A stretch of 64,000 bases of DNA from Bosea sp. BIWAKO-01 (lineage in GTDB: Bacteria > Pseudomonadota > Alphaproteobacteria > Rhizobiales > Beijerinckiaceae): NCBI RefSeq assembly GCF_001748145.1, contig NZ_BCQA01000001.1:4738501-4802500 (forward strand). The letters run 5' to 3'. The position numbers and the translations under genes were made by a program. The notes below the pieces were generated by a model, which did not search any database, had not been told where the DNA came from, and saw nothing but the letters and a program-made list of their open reading frames with translations. Shown here piece after piece: positions 9,178-18,332 of this stretch; position 1 is the first letter of the stretch, and the number at the start of each line of letters is the position of its first letter.

Positions 9178-10302
9178 TCAAGCGCCCTTGGAGAAATGGT
9201 CGAGATACATCATGCGAAGCGCCATGCGCGCAGCGCCGGCCTCCGGATCGCCGTCGTTGGTTGCCTTCGCGCGCAGTCGCTCGACCGCGGCACGAACGAA
9301 ACCGGATTTGTCGAGCGCATCGAGATCATCGGAGGTTGGCTCATCGACCAACGCTCCGTCATCGATCTCGAGATGGTGAAGGCGGGCCTCCCAGGAGCGA
9401 AGCTCGCTTTCGAGGCGCCGGCGCTCGGCAAGGCTGACACTGCCTGCCAGCGAGAGCGAGACCACCAGATGGCGATGGCTCGCGGCGAGATCACTGAGCG
9501 TTTCGATGGCGCGATCGCATGTGCCGTCGACAAGTTCGACCGCGACCTTGTTCCAGCGAAAGTGCCCGACAGCGACGGTCTCGACGATCTCCGACGCCCG
9601 CGGTCCGGGGATGTCGACGACGTAGACCGACCCGGCGTCATTGGCCTTGTGGCGGTCAGGTTCGGGCGTCCCGGAATAATAGGTCCGCTGGGCGATCTTC
9701 AAAGCCCCATGCCAGTCACCGAGTGCCAGATAGCAAAGGTTGGCGGTCTCTGATCGATCCTCGGGGATTTCGTTCGACGATTCCGCGGCGCCCGGCAGTC
9801 GATTGGCAACGCTGCCATGGGCCAGGCCAATGCGGCATGCGCCATCCGGGGACGGCGCATCGACGAACCAGGTGGTCTGGTCGATCGCCTCTCGTCGGCG
9901 GCGCAACGGGGCAGGCAGAACGACAGCCTGACCACTCCAGAGGTCGAGCGGTTCCGGCTTGTCGGCGATGATGACATTCGCCGCCGGGCCCATGGCCTGA
10001 ATCCGCGTCCAGACACTGTGGGCCAAGGCTGCGTCATGGTTTCCGGGCAGGAATATCCATTGTCCCTTGAAGGCGGAGAGGGCTTCGAGCGTGCGCACGA
10101 TGGTCCGGTCCGAGACCGAGTTGCTGTCGAAGGCATCGCCTGCAACCAGCACGGCGTCGACCTGTCGCTCATGCGCCAGGCTGGCAATCGTCTCGACGGC
10201 CTTGATCCGCTGTGATCGCAGTTCCGCCCCGGGATCGCCGACAATGTTCGAGAACGGCTTACCGATCTGCCAGTCGGCGGTATGAAGAAAGCGAAATGCC
10301 AC
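9178..10302 (-). CDS. DNA repair exonuclease, YhaO/SbcD-like metallophosphoesterase
   Basis: About 374 aa, the nuclease partner of the ATPase downstream. Calcineurin-like metal-binding motifs appear in order: FLHTADWQIG, VLVAGDAFD, FLPGNHD and GLAHGS. This is the order seen in SbcD, Mre11 and YhaO. The start at a GTG (10302) is chosen because AGGGGG sits 5 bp upstream; a longer frame to 10329 is possible. A pair of this kind usually trims double-strand ends or hairpins. It is not near the Ku and ligase genes of this window, so any link to NHEJ would be functional only. Confidence 0.88.
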   Translation of the reverse strand: MAFRFLHTADWQIGKPFSNIVGDPGAELRSQRIKAVETIASLAHERQVDAVLVAGDAFDSNSVSDRTIVRTLEALSAFKGQWIFLPGNHDAALAHSVWTRIQAMGPAANVIIADKPEPLDLWSGQAVVLPAPLRRRREAIDQTTWFVDAPSPDGACRIGLAHGSVANRLPGAAESSNEIPEDRSETANLCYLALGDWHGALKIAQRTYYSGTPEPDRHKANDAGSVYVVDIPGPRASEIVETVAVGHFRWNKVAVELVDGTCDRAIETLSDLAASHRHLVVSLSLAGSVSLAERRRLESELRSWEARLHHLEIDDGALVDEPTSDDLDALDKSGFVRAAVERLRAKATNDGDPEAGAARMALRMMYLDHFSKGA

Positions 10303-10484
10303 TGCGTCCCCCTGCCAAGTCGCCACCATCGTTGCTGGTCATGAAATTGCAAGCTGAGGAGGCCGATTTCTGGGGGACGGGCGGTGCCTGCCGCTTTGGC
10401 GCAACCGGCCTGGGGCGCAATCGAAGGGGGCGGGCCTTCAAGGTCCGCCTCCGCCTAGGTCGAAGGCCACGCATGCGAACGCGC

Positions 10485-10718
10485 TCAACACAGACCTTGC
10501 AGGGCAGTGTTGCGACCAGCGGGGCACCACTCCTGGAGCCCTGAAAAGTTGTCTTTGCTCGACGGGCGAGTGGGCACTGACGTGAGCGCTCCAACGAGGG
10601 TGGTCAGGGCTGGCGCCGATGATGCAGGGTCACGCGGATCGCTGTCCCACGCACACGGGGCTGCCATCAGTGCGAGGGCGGCGACCGCGATAACGCAGGT
10701 TCGAACGGATTTTCTCAT
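10485..10718 (-). CDS. Small predicted exported protein downstream of dipZ-like gene
   Basis: 77 aa with a clear signal peptide (MRKSVRTC, then a hydrophobic run ending ALMAAPCA) and a short polar mature part. GGAGG lies 6 bp before the ATG. It follows the DipZ-like gene by about 50 bp on the same strand and may be part of the same exported thiol-redox unit. No family was recognised. The cysteine at the cleavage region could also indicate a lipoprotein, but the lipobox is poor. Confidence 0.55.
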   Translation of the reverse strand: MRKSVRTCVIAVAALALMAAPCAWDSDPRDPASSAPALTTLVGALTSVPTRPSSKDNFSGLQEWCPAGRNTALQGLC

Positions 10719-10770
10719 ATCAGCCTCCAAGCTGAAAGCGAGCGGAGTCATCGTGCTCATTCGGCGTCCG

Positions 10771-12543
10771 TCACCCGAAGGTGAAGGCGTAGGCTTGCGC
10801 TCCTGGATCGAGAAACTGCACCTCGAAGCTGCGTTCGCGGACATCTCCTGCCTGCCGGACGAGTTGGTAGAGGCCGGTCTGCGAAACCACTCCTGTGCCC
10901 TCGGCGTCGATGTCGGCACCGTGATCTGCGCCTGGCGCTTTGCCGTCGATCGTGACCCGGAAGCGAAGCGGCTTGCCAGCAGGGCCGGGGCCGAGCACGA
11001 GATGCAGGTCGCGGGCGCTGAAGCGATAGGCGATGCTGCCGTTGGAGCGATTGAGCGTGGCGTGCTCGGCACCCACGGTCCAGTTGCCTGAGAGCCCCCA
11101 TCGGTTGAGCCGCAATGTCGGGATCGAGTAGTTTCGAGCCTGATCGCCGGCGATACCCTCGGGCGAAGCGAAGCCCGACGCCTTGAGATAGCCGAGATAA
11201 GTTTCGTCCGACCGTGCCTGCGCGGGGGCGGCAGCTGCCTCTGCGCCCGTGGCGGCGGGAGAGACGAGGCCGCCATTCACCGCACGGCTGCCCGCCGCTT
11301 CCGCGAGCAAATCCTGAATGACCTGCTCGGACCGGGCAGTGTCGCCTTCGCCGAACTGCCGGTGGCGGATGCGCCCCTGGCCGTCGATGAAGTAAAGGGC
11401 TGGCCAGTAGCTGTTTCCGAACGCGCGCCAGATCCTGAAATCATTGTCGATTGCGACCGGATGGCTGATCCCGAACCGAGCAACAGCTTGCCTGACGTTA
11501 TCGATGTTTTTCTCGAAGGCGAATTCCGGCGCGTGAACGCCGACCACCAATAGACCCTGTTCCTTGTACTTCTCCGCCCAGGCGCGGACATAGGGCAGGG
11601 TGCGAATGCAGTTGATGCAGGAATAGGTCCAGAAATTGACGAGAACGACCTTGCCGCGACGTTGTTCGGCGGAGAGAGGGGCCGAGTTCAGCCACGCGAC
11701 CGCACCATCGAGACCAGGCGCAGCCCCCTGGTCAGGCAGGGGGCTTCGGTGGGGTGTCCGCGCATCGCTCGCCGATCCGGCGCTGTGGTCGTCCGCCAGC
11801 CGCGTCCGGTTCGCGGCAGCGGCGTCTGGACCGAGCCGATCGAGCAGCGCCTGTTCAATCCCGTTGGTGCTTGCATAGGAAAGCCGCGCCAGCGGGCCCG
11901 TGTCGAGCCCCGACGCGATTGCCACGATACTGGCGAGGATTGCGATACCCAGGCCCTGTCGGACGCGCTCTCCGATGCCCAGGGAGCGCCTCATCGCCGC
12001 GAAGATCGGGCCACCTGCAAGGAGTGCCAGGCCGAGCGCTGTTGCCGTGCCCGTGGAATAGGCGATGAGAAGCAGGCTCGTCTCGAGATTGGCTCCATGG
12101 AGCGCCGCGCCGGTCAGCAGCAGGCCCAGGACCGGACCCGCGCATGGCGTCCAGAGAAAGCCCGTCGCCACGCCAAGCAGCAGCGAGCCGCCAATCGTAC
12201 CGTGTCCCGACCCGACCCCTCTGGCCAGTCGCTCACCGAGCGCGACGAACGGGCGTGACAGGAGTGCCGCGGCACGCGGCGAGATCAGTGTCGCCGCGAA
12301 CACCGCCAGAAGCGCCACCGCGGCATGGCGGCCGAGTTCGTTGGCGCGCACCATCCAGGCTCCGCCGACCGCGCTCAGGGTGACGACCCCTGCGAAGCTC
12401 GCCGCCAGGCCGACGAGAATGGGCAATGTGCTGCGAAGAAACGGTTGGTCGGCCCGCGCAAAGACGAAGGGCAATATCGGCAGAATGCAGGGGCTGACGA
12501 CCGTCAATGCTCCTGCCAGATAGGCAATTACGAACAGCGTCAT
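10771..12543 (-). CDS. DipZ-like CcdA-thioredoxin fusion protein
   Basis: 590 aa. The N-terminal 230 residues are a CcdA-type transporter of reducing power: several membrane segments, with the cysteines in VVSPCILPILPF and FLWTPCAGPVLG. A periplasmic thioredoxin domain follows, with the active site CINC in YSCINCIRTLPYV. A C-terminal beta-rich domain of about 150 aa is typical of DipZ. Such proteins carry electrons from cytoplasmic thioredoxin to periplasmic disulfides, for cytochrome c maturation or repair of oxidised proteins. The start at 12543 has GAGAGGAT upstream; a longer frame to 12870 is not protein-like. It is divergent from a two-component system. Confidence 0.88.
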   Translation of the reverse strand: MTLFVIAYLAGALTVVSPCILPILPFVFARADQPFLRSTLPILVGLAASFAGVVTLSAVGGAWMVRANELGRHAAVALLAVFAATLISPRAAALLSRPFVALGERLARGVGSGHGTIGGSLLLGVATGFLWTPCAGPVLGLLLTGAALHGANLETSLLLIAYSTGTATALGLALLAGGPIFAAMRRSLGIGERVRQGLGIAILASIVAIASGLDTGPLARLSYASTNGIEQALLDRLGPDAAAANRTRLADDHSAGSASDARTPHRSPLPDQGAAPGLDGAVAWLNSAPLSAEQRRGKVVLVNFWTYSCINCIRTLPYVRAWAEKYKEQGLLVVGVHAPEFAFEKNIDNVRQAVARFGISHPVAIDNDFRIWRAFGNSYWPALYFIDGQGRIRHRQFGEGDTARSEQVIQDLLAEAAGSRAVNGGLVSPAATGAEAAAAPAQARSDETYLGYLKASGFASPEGIAGDQARNYSIPTLRLNRWGLSGNWTVGAEHATLNRSNGSIAYRFSARDLHLVLGPGPAGKPLRFRVTIDGKAPGADHGADIDAEGTGVVSQTGLYQLVRQAGDVRERSFEVQFLDPGAQAYAFTFG

Positions 12544-12794
12544 GGCCGATCCTCTCAAGCACTCCCTGCGCAGTCCTCCACGCCGGAGATCCCGAATGTT
12601 CGGCTGAGCTAACCGCGTGATGTATCTGGAGTGTCGTTCGGCATGAGCAGATCTGTAACGGAGTGTAGGCGCATGCCTTCGGCACGGCATCGGGTAGGCC
12701 TTCGCACCCCAAGGTGGTGCAACACGATCACCGGATAAAAGGCGCCAGGTGGCAGCGCCCCGCGATAGCGGCGTCCGCCGAAAACATTGTTCAA

Positions 12795-12825
12795 CCATGT
12801 ATCGCCGGATGAACGCGATACATGG
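12795..12825. promoter_or_regulatory. Inverted repeat between dipZ-like gene and two-component genes
   Basis: CCATGTATCGC and its exact reverse complement are separated by 9 bp in the 365-bp divergent region. It could be the operator of the OmpR-type regulator that starts 84 bp to the right, or a hairpin in its leader. The rest of this intergenic stretch (12544-12908) shows nothing else clear. Confidence 0.45.
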
Positions 12826-12908
12826 TGGTACAAATCTCCACGCAAATGCTGAGATCTGCAGGCGGGACACTGCTACTGGGCTGGCAGCAATGGCGGAAAG
12901 TCGTATCG

Positions 12909-13649
12909 ATGGACCAGATTGATCACGTGCTCGTTGTCGACGACGATCGGGAGCTTCGGGATCTCGTTTCGAGCTATCTGAAGAAGAACGGCTTACGCGT
13001 AACCGTCGCCGCGGATGGTCGCCAGATGCGATCCTTCCTTGAAACCGACAGGGTCGACCTGATCGTCCTCGACATCATGATGCCGGGAGATGACGGGCTC
13101 GTGCTCTGCCGTGAGCTCAGGGCAGGCAAGCACAAGGCGACGCCTGTGCTGATGCTGACTGCCCGCAACGACGAGACGGACCGGATCGTCGGCCTCGAAA
13201 TGGGAGCCGACGACTATCTGGCGAAGCCTTTTGCTGCCCGCGAACTGCTTGCCAGGATCAAGGCCATCCTGCGCCGCACGCGCATGCTGCCGCCGAACCT
13301 GCAGGTGACCGAGGTCGGCCAGTTGCTCACTTTCGGTGATTGGCAACTCGATACGGTTGCGCGTCACCTGCTGGACAAGGGGGGCACGGCGGTGACACTG
13401 AGCGGCGCGGAATACCGGTTGCTGCGCGTTTTCCTCGACCATCCGCAGCGTGTCTTGTCGCGCGACCAGCTTCTCAACCTGACGCAGGGGCGCGAGTCGG
13501 AGCTGTTCGACCGTTCGATCGATCTGCTGGTCAGCCGCGTGCGCCAGCGGCTGGGCGATGACGCGCGCGAACCTGCCTATATCAAGACCGTGCGCAGCGA
13601 GGGCTATGTCCTGGCCAAGCCGGTTGAGATCACGACGGCTCGCCAATGA
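12909..13649 (+). CDS. OmpR-family DNA-binding response regulator
   Basis: 246 aa. The receiver domain spans about residues 5-120, with the acidic pocket VVDDDRE, the phosphoacceptor aspartate in LIVLDIMMP, and the conserved lysine in YLAKPF. A winged-helix output domain of OmpR type follows (LSGAEYRLLRVFL, then RSIDLLVSRVRQRLGD). The start at 12909 gives the usual family length and has GGAAAG upstream; a frame opening at 12822 would begin inside the palindrome. It overlaps the kinase gene by 4 bp. The divergent dipZ-like gene is a plausible target. Confidence 0.9.
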   Translation: MDQIDHVLVVDDDRELRDLVSSYLKKNGLRVTVAADGRQMRSFLETDRVDLIVLDIMMPGDDGLVLCRELRAGKHKATPVLMLTARNDETDRIVGLEMGADDYLAKPFAARELLARIKAILRRTRMLPPNLQVTEVGQLLTFGDWQLDTVARHLLDKGGTAVTLSGAEYRLLRVFLDHPQRVLSRDQLLNLTQGRESELFDRSIDLLVSRVRQRLGDDAREPAYIKTVRSEGYVLAKPVEITTARQ

Positions 13650-14965
13650 CCGTGCTCTCCGATTTGCGCCGCACCATGCATATGCCGCGCACATTGCGCT
13701 GGCGGCTCTTCCTCATTCTCCTCGCGGGATTGGCCGTGGCACACGCGCTTTCCTTCGGCATCCTGTTCCTCGAGCGCACCATGAGCGCCAAGGCGACGAT
13801 GCTGACGACGCTTGAACGGGATGTCGGGACCTCGATCGCACTCCTCGACCGGCTTCCGCCACAGGAGCGTGCGCAATGGCTGCCGATGCTGGATCGGCCG
13901 ACCTATCGGTACGAACTCGGGCAGGGGCAGGCTGGCGTACCAGAGTTGGGCAGGCGCGCGGCGGAGATCGCGGAGACGATCAACGCCGCGACCGGACAGC
14001 GATTTCCCGTCAAGGTCGAGAGTATCCCGGGGCAGGGTTCGCGGCTTCAGGCCCATATCACGCTGAGCGATGACTCGCTGGTGACCATCGACGTGATGCC
14101 GTCGCTGATGCCCTTGCCGAGTTGGCTGGCCTATGTGCTCGTGGCCCAACTCTTCCTGCTCATATTCTGCACGTGGCTTGCCGTCCGCCTCGCGATCCGG
14201 CCCCTGCTGCACTTGGCTGAGGCCGCCGCAACTCTGGATCCGAACCGAAAGGCCGAGCGGCTCGATGAGACGGGCCCGGCGGAAGTCGCTTATGCAGCGA
14301 CAGCATTCAATGAAATGCGGGACCGTATCGCGCACTATCTGCGGGAGCGCGTGCAGATCCTCGCTGCAATCTCCCATGATCTCCAGACACCGATCACCCG
14401 CATGAAGCTGCGCGCCGAAATGGCGGAGGACGGACCGGAAAAGGACAAGCTCCTGAATGACCTGTCCGAGATCGAGCGGCTGGTGCGCGAGGGGGTGGCC
14501 TATGCGAAAAGCGCGCAGGGCGATGCGGAGCGGCCCACGCGCATCGACATAGCCTCCTTCGTCGAGAGCATCGCCTTCGACTATCAGGACATCGGCAAGG
14601 CGGTGAATTGTACCCGGATCATCGATGCGGTGGTGGTGACGCGCCCGCACGCGATCCGCCGCATCCTCACCAATCTCATCGACAATGCGCTCAAATTTGC
14701 CGGAGCGGCTGAGATCGAGATCGAGAGCCTGCCTGACGGCAAGATCAGGATTGCTGTGCTCGATCGCGGCCCCGGCATTCCCGAGGATCAGCTTGAGGCG
14801 GTGCTGCAGCCGTTTCACCGGCTGGAGCAGTCGCGCAGCCGCGACACGGGGGGGACCGGATTGGGTCTCGCGATCGCCCATCAACTGGCCCTGACGACTG
14901 GAGGGAGCCTGCGACTGAGGAACCGGTCGGGTGGAGGTCTGGCGGCGGGGGTCACGCTCGGCTGA
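13646..14965 (+). CDS. Sensor histidine kinase
   Basis: 439 aa inner-membrane kinase, partner of the overlapping response regulator (ATGA overlap). The first membrane segment is at about residues 20-38 and the second at about 150-172 (VLVAQLFLLIFCTWLAV), leaving a periplasmic sensor of about 110 aa. HAMP follows. The phosphoacceptor histidine is in ISHDLQTPITRMK. The ATP-binding core has the N box NLIDNALKF, DRGPGIP and GTGLGLAIA. The layout resembles EnvZ- and OmpB-type kinases. The signal is unknown; the divergent thiol-redox gene hints at periplasmic redox or envelope stress. Confidence 0.9.
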   Translation: MTVLSDLRRTMHMPRTLRWRLFLILLAGLAVAHALSFGILFLERTMSAKATMLTTLERDVGTSIALLDRLPPQERAQWLPMLDRPTYRYELGQGQAGVPELGRRAAEIAETINAATGQRFPVKVESIPGQGSRLQAHITLSDDSLVTIDVMPSLMPLPSWLAYVLVAQLFLLIFCTWLAVRLAIRPLLHLAEAAATLDPNRKAERLDETGPAEVAYAATAFNEMRDRIAHYLRERVQILAAISHDLQTPITRMKLRAEMAEDGPEKDKLLNDLSEIERLVREGVAYAKSAQGDAERPTRIDIASFVESIAFDYQDIGKAVNCTRIIDAVVVTRPHAIRRILTNLIDNALKFAGAAEIEIESLPDGKIRIAVLDRGPGIPEDQLEAVLQPFHRLEQSRSRDTGGTGLGLAIAHQLALTTGGSLRLRNRSGGGLAAGVTLG

Positions 14966-15060
14966 CGTTGGGCAGCGCCCTCATCCCGGCCGTCGTCGCA
15001 TGACGCTCGCCTTTCGCAGGGCTCGGTGTTCGCCGTCGCGAGCCTTGGGATGGGCTTTCA

Positions 15061-15150
15061 GATCATCGGACCGGATCACCTAGCCGGTTCGATGATCGAA
15101 CTTTCTGTGTTTGCATCGGTTCTCCCGAAAACTGCAATCCAGTTTTCGGG
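15061..15150. repeat. Tandem pair of palindromes (mosaic intergenic element)
   Basis: Two inverted repeats lie side by side in the gap between convergent genes. GATCATCGGACCGG is repeated inverted at 15084-15097 with one mismatch. CCCGAAAACTG is repeated inverted exactly at 15140-15150. The pair looks like a dispersed intergenic palindromic unit and could also act as a bidirectional terminator. Confidence 0.6.
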
Positions 15151-15158
15151 CGGATGCT

Positions 15159-15389
15159 TTAGCCGCTCGCTCGTTGCTTCCGGAACGCGGGGACTGGCAA
15201 GCCGCCCCAACCCCAGTTCTCCAGTTCGACCTCCTCGATCACGACAAAGGTGGAGTCGAGTGGCTTGTGCAGCACGTCGAGCAGGAGCTTGCTGACGCCT
15301 GCGATGAGCGATGCCTTCTCTTCGGCTGTCACCGAAGAGCGGCCGGGCCCGGAGCCTTCCCGTGTGACCTGGATGGTGACGATAGGCAT
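15159..15389 (-). CDS. Tautomerase-family protein (4-oxalocrotonate tautomerase-like)
   Basis: 76 aa. The mature protein would start at Pro-2 (MPIVTIQVTREG), the catalytic base of the tautomerase superfamily. It also has the family's KASLIAGVSKLLLDVL helix and VVIEEVELENWGWGG strand. These small enzymes form oligomers and interconvert enol and keto acids. AAGGAG precedes the start closely. It follows the SDR gene by 24 bp on the same strand, so the two are likely one transcript, read downstream of a LysR gene. Confidence 0.85.
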   Translation of the reverse strand: MPIVTIQVTREGSGPGRSSVTAEEKASLIAGVSKLLLDVLHKPLDSTFVVIEEVELENWGWGGLPVPAFRKQRASG

Positions 15390-15413
15390 GATGATCTCCT
15401 TCGTTGACCGTCG

Positions 15414-16124
15414 TTAGTGGCCGGCGCTCTGGCCGCCGTCGACATGCAGGATCTCGCCGGTCACGAAGCCGGCAGATTCCAGGAACATCACGGCATCCAC
15501 GATATCCCTGATCTCACCCATGTGCTTCACGGGATGGAGCGCAGCGAGAAATTCATGCGTCTGCGGCGCATGCATGGGGGTCTTGATCACGCCCGGGGCA
15601 ACCGCATTCACCCGGATACCCTTCGTGGCATATTCGATCGCCAGTGACTTGGTGGCCGAGTTGATGCCGCCCTTGGTGAGATTGGCGAGAACGCTCGGCA
15701 CGCTGCTGTTCGCCTGATCGGCGAGGCTCGTGGTGATGCTGACGATATGGCCGGAACCCTGCTTGAGCATTTCCGCCGCAGCACGCTGCGTGATGTGGAA
15801 GAAGCCGGCGAGGTTGATCGCGATCTTGTTGTTGAAGTCCTCGGACGAATAGTCCGTGAACGCCTTGGCGACAAAGATGCCGGCATTGTTCACCAGCGTG
15901 TCGACCCGGCCGAAGCGGGACATCGCTTCCCGGATCACCGCTTCGGCGGTTGACGGGTCGGCGATATCGCCGGGAACCGCAACTATGTCCTGATCGCCGG
16001 TCTGCTTGATCGAGCGCGAGGTTGCGACAACCCGGTAGTTTCGATCGCGGAACGCCTTGACCAGACCGGCGCCGATGCCTTGCGATGCGCCGGTAACGAT
16101 CGCGACTCTCTGTTCGTTGCTCAT
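15414..16124 (-). CDS. SDR-family oxidoreductase lacking the catalytic tyrosine
   Basis: 236 aa short-chain dehydrogenase fold. The cofactor motif TGASQGIGAG (residues 11-20), the NNAG motif and the C-terminal GFVTGEILHVDGG are all normal. At the active site the usual YxxxK is replaced: the lysine is in LTKGG, but the residue four positions earlier is alanine (VLANLTK). The protein therefore may not use standard SDR chemistry. GAGGAT precedes the start. It probably forms an operon with the tautomerase gene 24 bp downstream, under the LysR regulator encoded upstream on the same strand. Confidence 0.85.
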   Translation of the reverse strand: MSNEQRVAIVTGASQGIGAGLVKAFRDRNYRVVATSRSIKQTGDQDIVAVPGDIADPSTAEAVIREAMSRFGRVDTLVNNAGIFVAKAFTDYSSEDFNNKIAINLAGFFHITQRAAAEMLKQGSGHIVSITTSLADQANSSVPSVLANLTKGGINSATKSLAIEYATKGIRVNAVAPGVIKTPMHAPQTHEFLAALHPVKHMGEIRDIVDAVMFLESAGFVTGEILHVDGGQSAGH

Positions 16125-16275
16125 GATGATCCTCGCTGATGTTCACCAGCCTGCGTTACTGCGGCTGGCAGCCCGTCCGGGGCTGTTGCGCAATATTTGA
16201 GGGATCCGGAGCGAGAGCTGAATGGTTGCTGTCGGGCAGGCATTCTTCCGCCGGGCGGAAGAATGCCGACACATT

Positions 16276-17211
16276 TTAAGGTTCGAGCGGGCCGGCTTCG
16301 GACGAGAGCCGTGCAAACTCCGCACGCAGGCGCGGGACCGCAAAATCAAGGAAGGCCCGAACCTTGGGAACCGACGGGCGCCCTTGCGGCGTGAGAAGGT
16401 GGACAGGCATGGCCGGGGGCTCGGCATGCTGCAGCAGACGTTGCAACGAGCCGTCGTGGACACGTTCGGCGACGTGGTAGGTGTAGAGCCGGGTCACGCC
16501 GAGCCCGCCGACCGCCGCACCGAGCGCAGCGCGAACGCTGTTGACGATCAGGCATGGCTTGAACTGGACTGATCTGGCGATGGAACTTCCCGCTGCTGGC
16601 GGAAAGACCCAGGCATCGCGCCCGAAATGCGTCGTGGTCACGATGCGATGCTGGGCGAGATCGGCCGGCTCGTCGATGCGAGGATGCTGGGCGAGATAGC
16701 GTGGGGACGCGACGACCACACGTTTCACGTTGCCGCCGACGCGCACGGCCATCTGGGAAGAGTCCGGCAACTCGGCGACGCGCAGCGCGACATCAATTCC
16801 CTCCTCGACCAGATTGGCGTTGCGATCGAGCAGGACGAGATTGACCGTTACAGCCGGGAAGGTGTCGAGATAGGCATCGATGATCGGACGCAGAATCTCC
16901 TCGCCGCTGATCGGAGGCGCAGTGATCGTCAGGGTTCCCCGCGGAGCTGCGTGTTCGCCCCCCGCAACGGCCTCTGCTTCCTGCAGATCGACAAGCACGC
17001 GGCGGCAGGCGACGGCGTAGCGCTCGCCGATCTCGCTGAGCTTGATCGTCCGTGTGGTTCGGTGGAGCAGTGCGGCTCCGACCTGCTGCTCAAGAAAAGC
17101 GATGGCCCGACTGACCGCTGCCGGAGACCGGCCGAGCTGACGCCCCGCTCCAGCGAGGCTTCCCTCGTCCAGGGCGGCGATAAACACTCTCATCGCCTCG
17201 ATGCGATCCAT
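16276..17211 (-). CDS. LysR-family transcriptional regulator
   Basis: 311 aa. The N-terminal helix-turn-helix is typical (MRVFIAALDEGSLAGAGRQLGRSPAAVSRAI). The C-terminal periplasmic-binding-like effector domain starts near residue 90 (GTLTITAPP). It resembles the group of LysR proteins that control nearby oxidoreductases. The SDR and tautomerase genes lie downstream on the same strand after a gap of 151 bp, and could be targets by readthrough or by a site in that gap. No clear operator was seen. Confidence 0.88.
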   Translation of the reverse strand: MDRIEAMRVFIAALDEGSLAGAGRQLGRSPAAVSRAIAFLEQQVGAALLHRTTRTIKLSEIGERYAVACRRVLVDLQEAEAVAGGEHAAPRGTLTITAPPISGEEILRPIIDAYLDTFPAVTVNLVLLDRNANLVEEGIDVALRVAELPDSSQMAVRVGGNVKRVVVASPRYLAQHPRIDEPADLAQHRIVTTTHFGRDAWVFPPAAGSSIARSVQFKPCLIVNSVRAALGAAVGGLGVTRLYTYHVAERVHDGSLQRLLQHAEPPAMPVHLLTPQGRPSVPKVRAFLDFAVPRLRAEFARLSSEAGPLEP

Positions 17212-17444
17212 GCACCATCAACAGTCCTGCGGAATGTCCAGAGTCAGGTATTCCCCGGCCGAGTTCAAGCCCGGCCGACGGGGGCGATGGCCGCGGCGAA
17301 GGTCGCAGGTTCTTCCTGCGTAGGGCTCTCCGAAGCCTCATCGCGGTGCGCGAGCAGCCCGCTGAGTTTGCAAAGTCGCGTGCATAGTTTTCATAGCTGG
17401 CCCGGCCGCACTCGGCGGCTCGCAATGTGCCGCTGAGGGGGAGG

Positions 17445-18119
17445 TTAGCCGAGAAGCTTGACGAGTTCCTGCGCAGCGGCGGTCGACGAGGCGGGGTTCT
17501 GGCCGGTGATCAGGCGGCCATCGACGATCGCGAAGCTCTGCCAGTCAGCTGCTTTTTCATAGCGTCCCCCGAGGCGCTTCAGTTCGTCCTCGACGAGGAA
17601 CGGCACGACGTTGGTGAGCTGGACGGCCTCCTCCTCGGAGTTGGTGAAGCCCGTGACGCGCTTGCCCTTGACGATCGGCTGCCCCTGATAGGTTACCCGG
17701 TGCAGTACGCCCGGCGCGTGACAGACGGCGGCGACGGGCTTGCCGGCATTGTAGAACGCCTCGATCAGCGCAATCGAAACCGGATCCTCGGCAAGGTCCC
17801 ATAACGGACCATGACCACCGGGATAGAAGACGGCGTCGTATCCTGTCGTCGTAACATCACCGAGCTTGGCGGTGTTTGCCAGAACCTGCTGCGCAACGGG
17901 ATCCTTCTTGAACCGCGTCATGGCATCGGTCTGGTTGCCGGGCTCATCGCTCTTGGGGTCAATCGGTGGCTGGCCACCCTTTGGCGAGGCAAGGGTGATC
18001 TCGGCGCCAGCGTCCTTGAAGACGTAGTAGGGCGCTGCGAATTCCTCGAGCCAGAAGCCGGTCAGCTTGCCGGTATCGCCAAGCTGATCATGTGACGTCA
18101 GCACCATCAGGATCTTCAT
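17445..18119 (-). CDS. DJ-1/PfpI-family protein (class I glutamine amidotransferase-like)
   Basis: 224 aa, close in layout to Hsp31-like glyoxalase III and deglycase proteins. The nucleophile elbow AVCHAPGVL carries the catalytic cysteine. The loop YPGGHGPLWDL supplies the partner region, and FLVEDELKRLGG near the C-terminus is typical of this subgroup. Expected role: cytoplasmic detoxification of methylglyoxal or a chaperone-like stress function. GGGAG precedes the start. It lies downstream of a GlxA-type regulator on the same strand, with a 213-bp gap that shows no other gene. Confidence 0.88.
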   Translation of the reverse strand: MKILMVLTSHDQLGDTGKLTGFWLEEFAAPYYVFKDAGAEITLASPKGGQPPIDPKSDEPGNQTDAMTRFKKDPVAQQVLANTAKLGDVTTTGYDAVFYPGGHGPLWDLAEDPVSIALIEAFYNAGKPVAAVCHAPGVLHRVTYQGQPIVKGKRVTGFTNSEEEAVQLTNVVPFLVEDELKRLGGRYEKAADWQSFAIVDGRLITGQNPASSTAAAQELVKLLG

Positions 18120-18332
18120 CTTCGCAACTCCCTCGGTTGAACAACACGCGACTGAACGGGCTCAGACGGATGACCTCCGGGGCGCGGGGCCTGAAAATGA
18201 AACCGGGACGCCTGCGGGCTCTCGCCCACCAGCCGATACGCGATGAGGATCATGGCCGGGCGGGAGAGCTTTACTCGCAACCCGACGTCGCCCGATCATA
18301 GCACGAATGGCCGAGATGGCTTCGGCGCCGCG

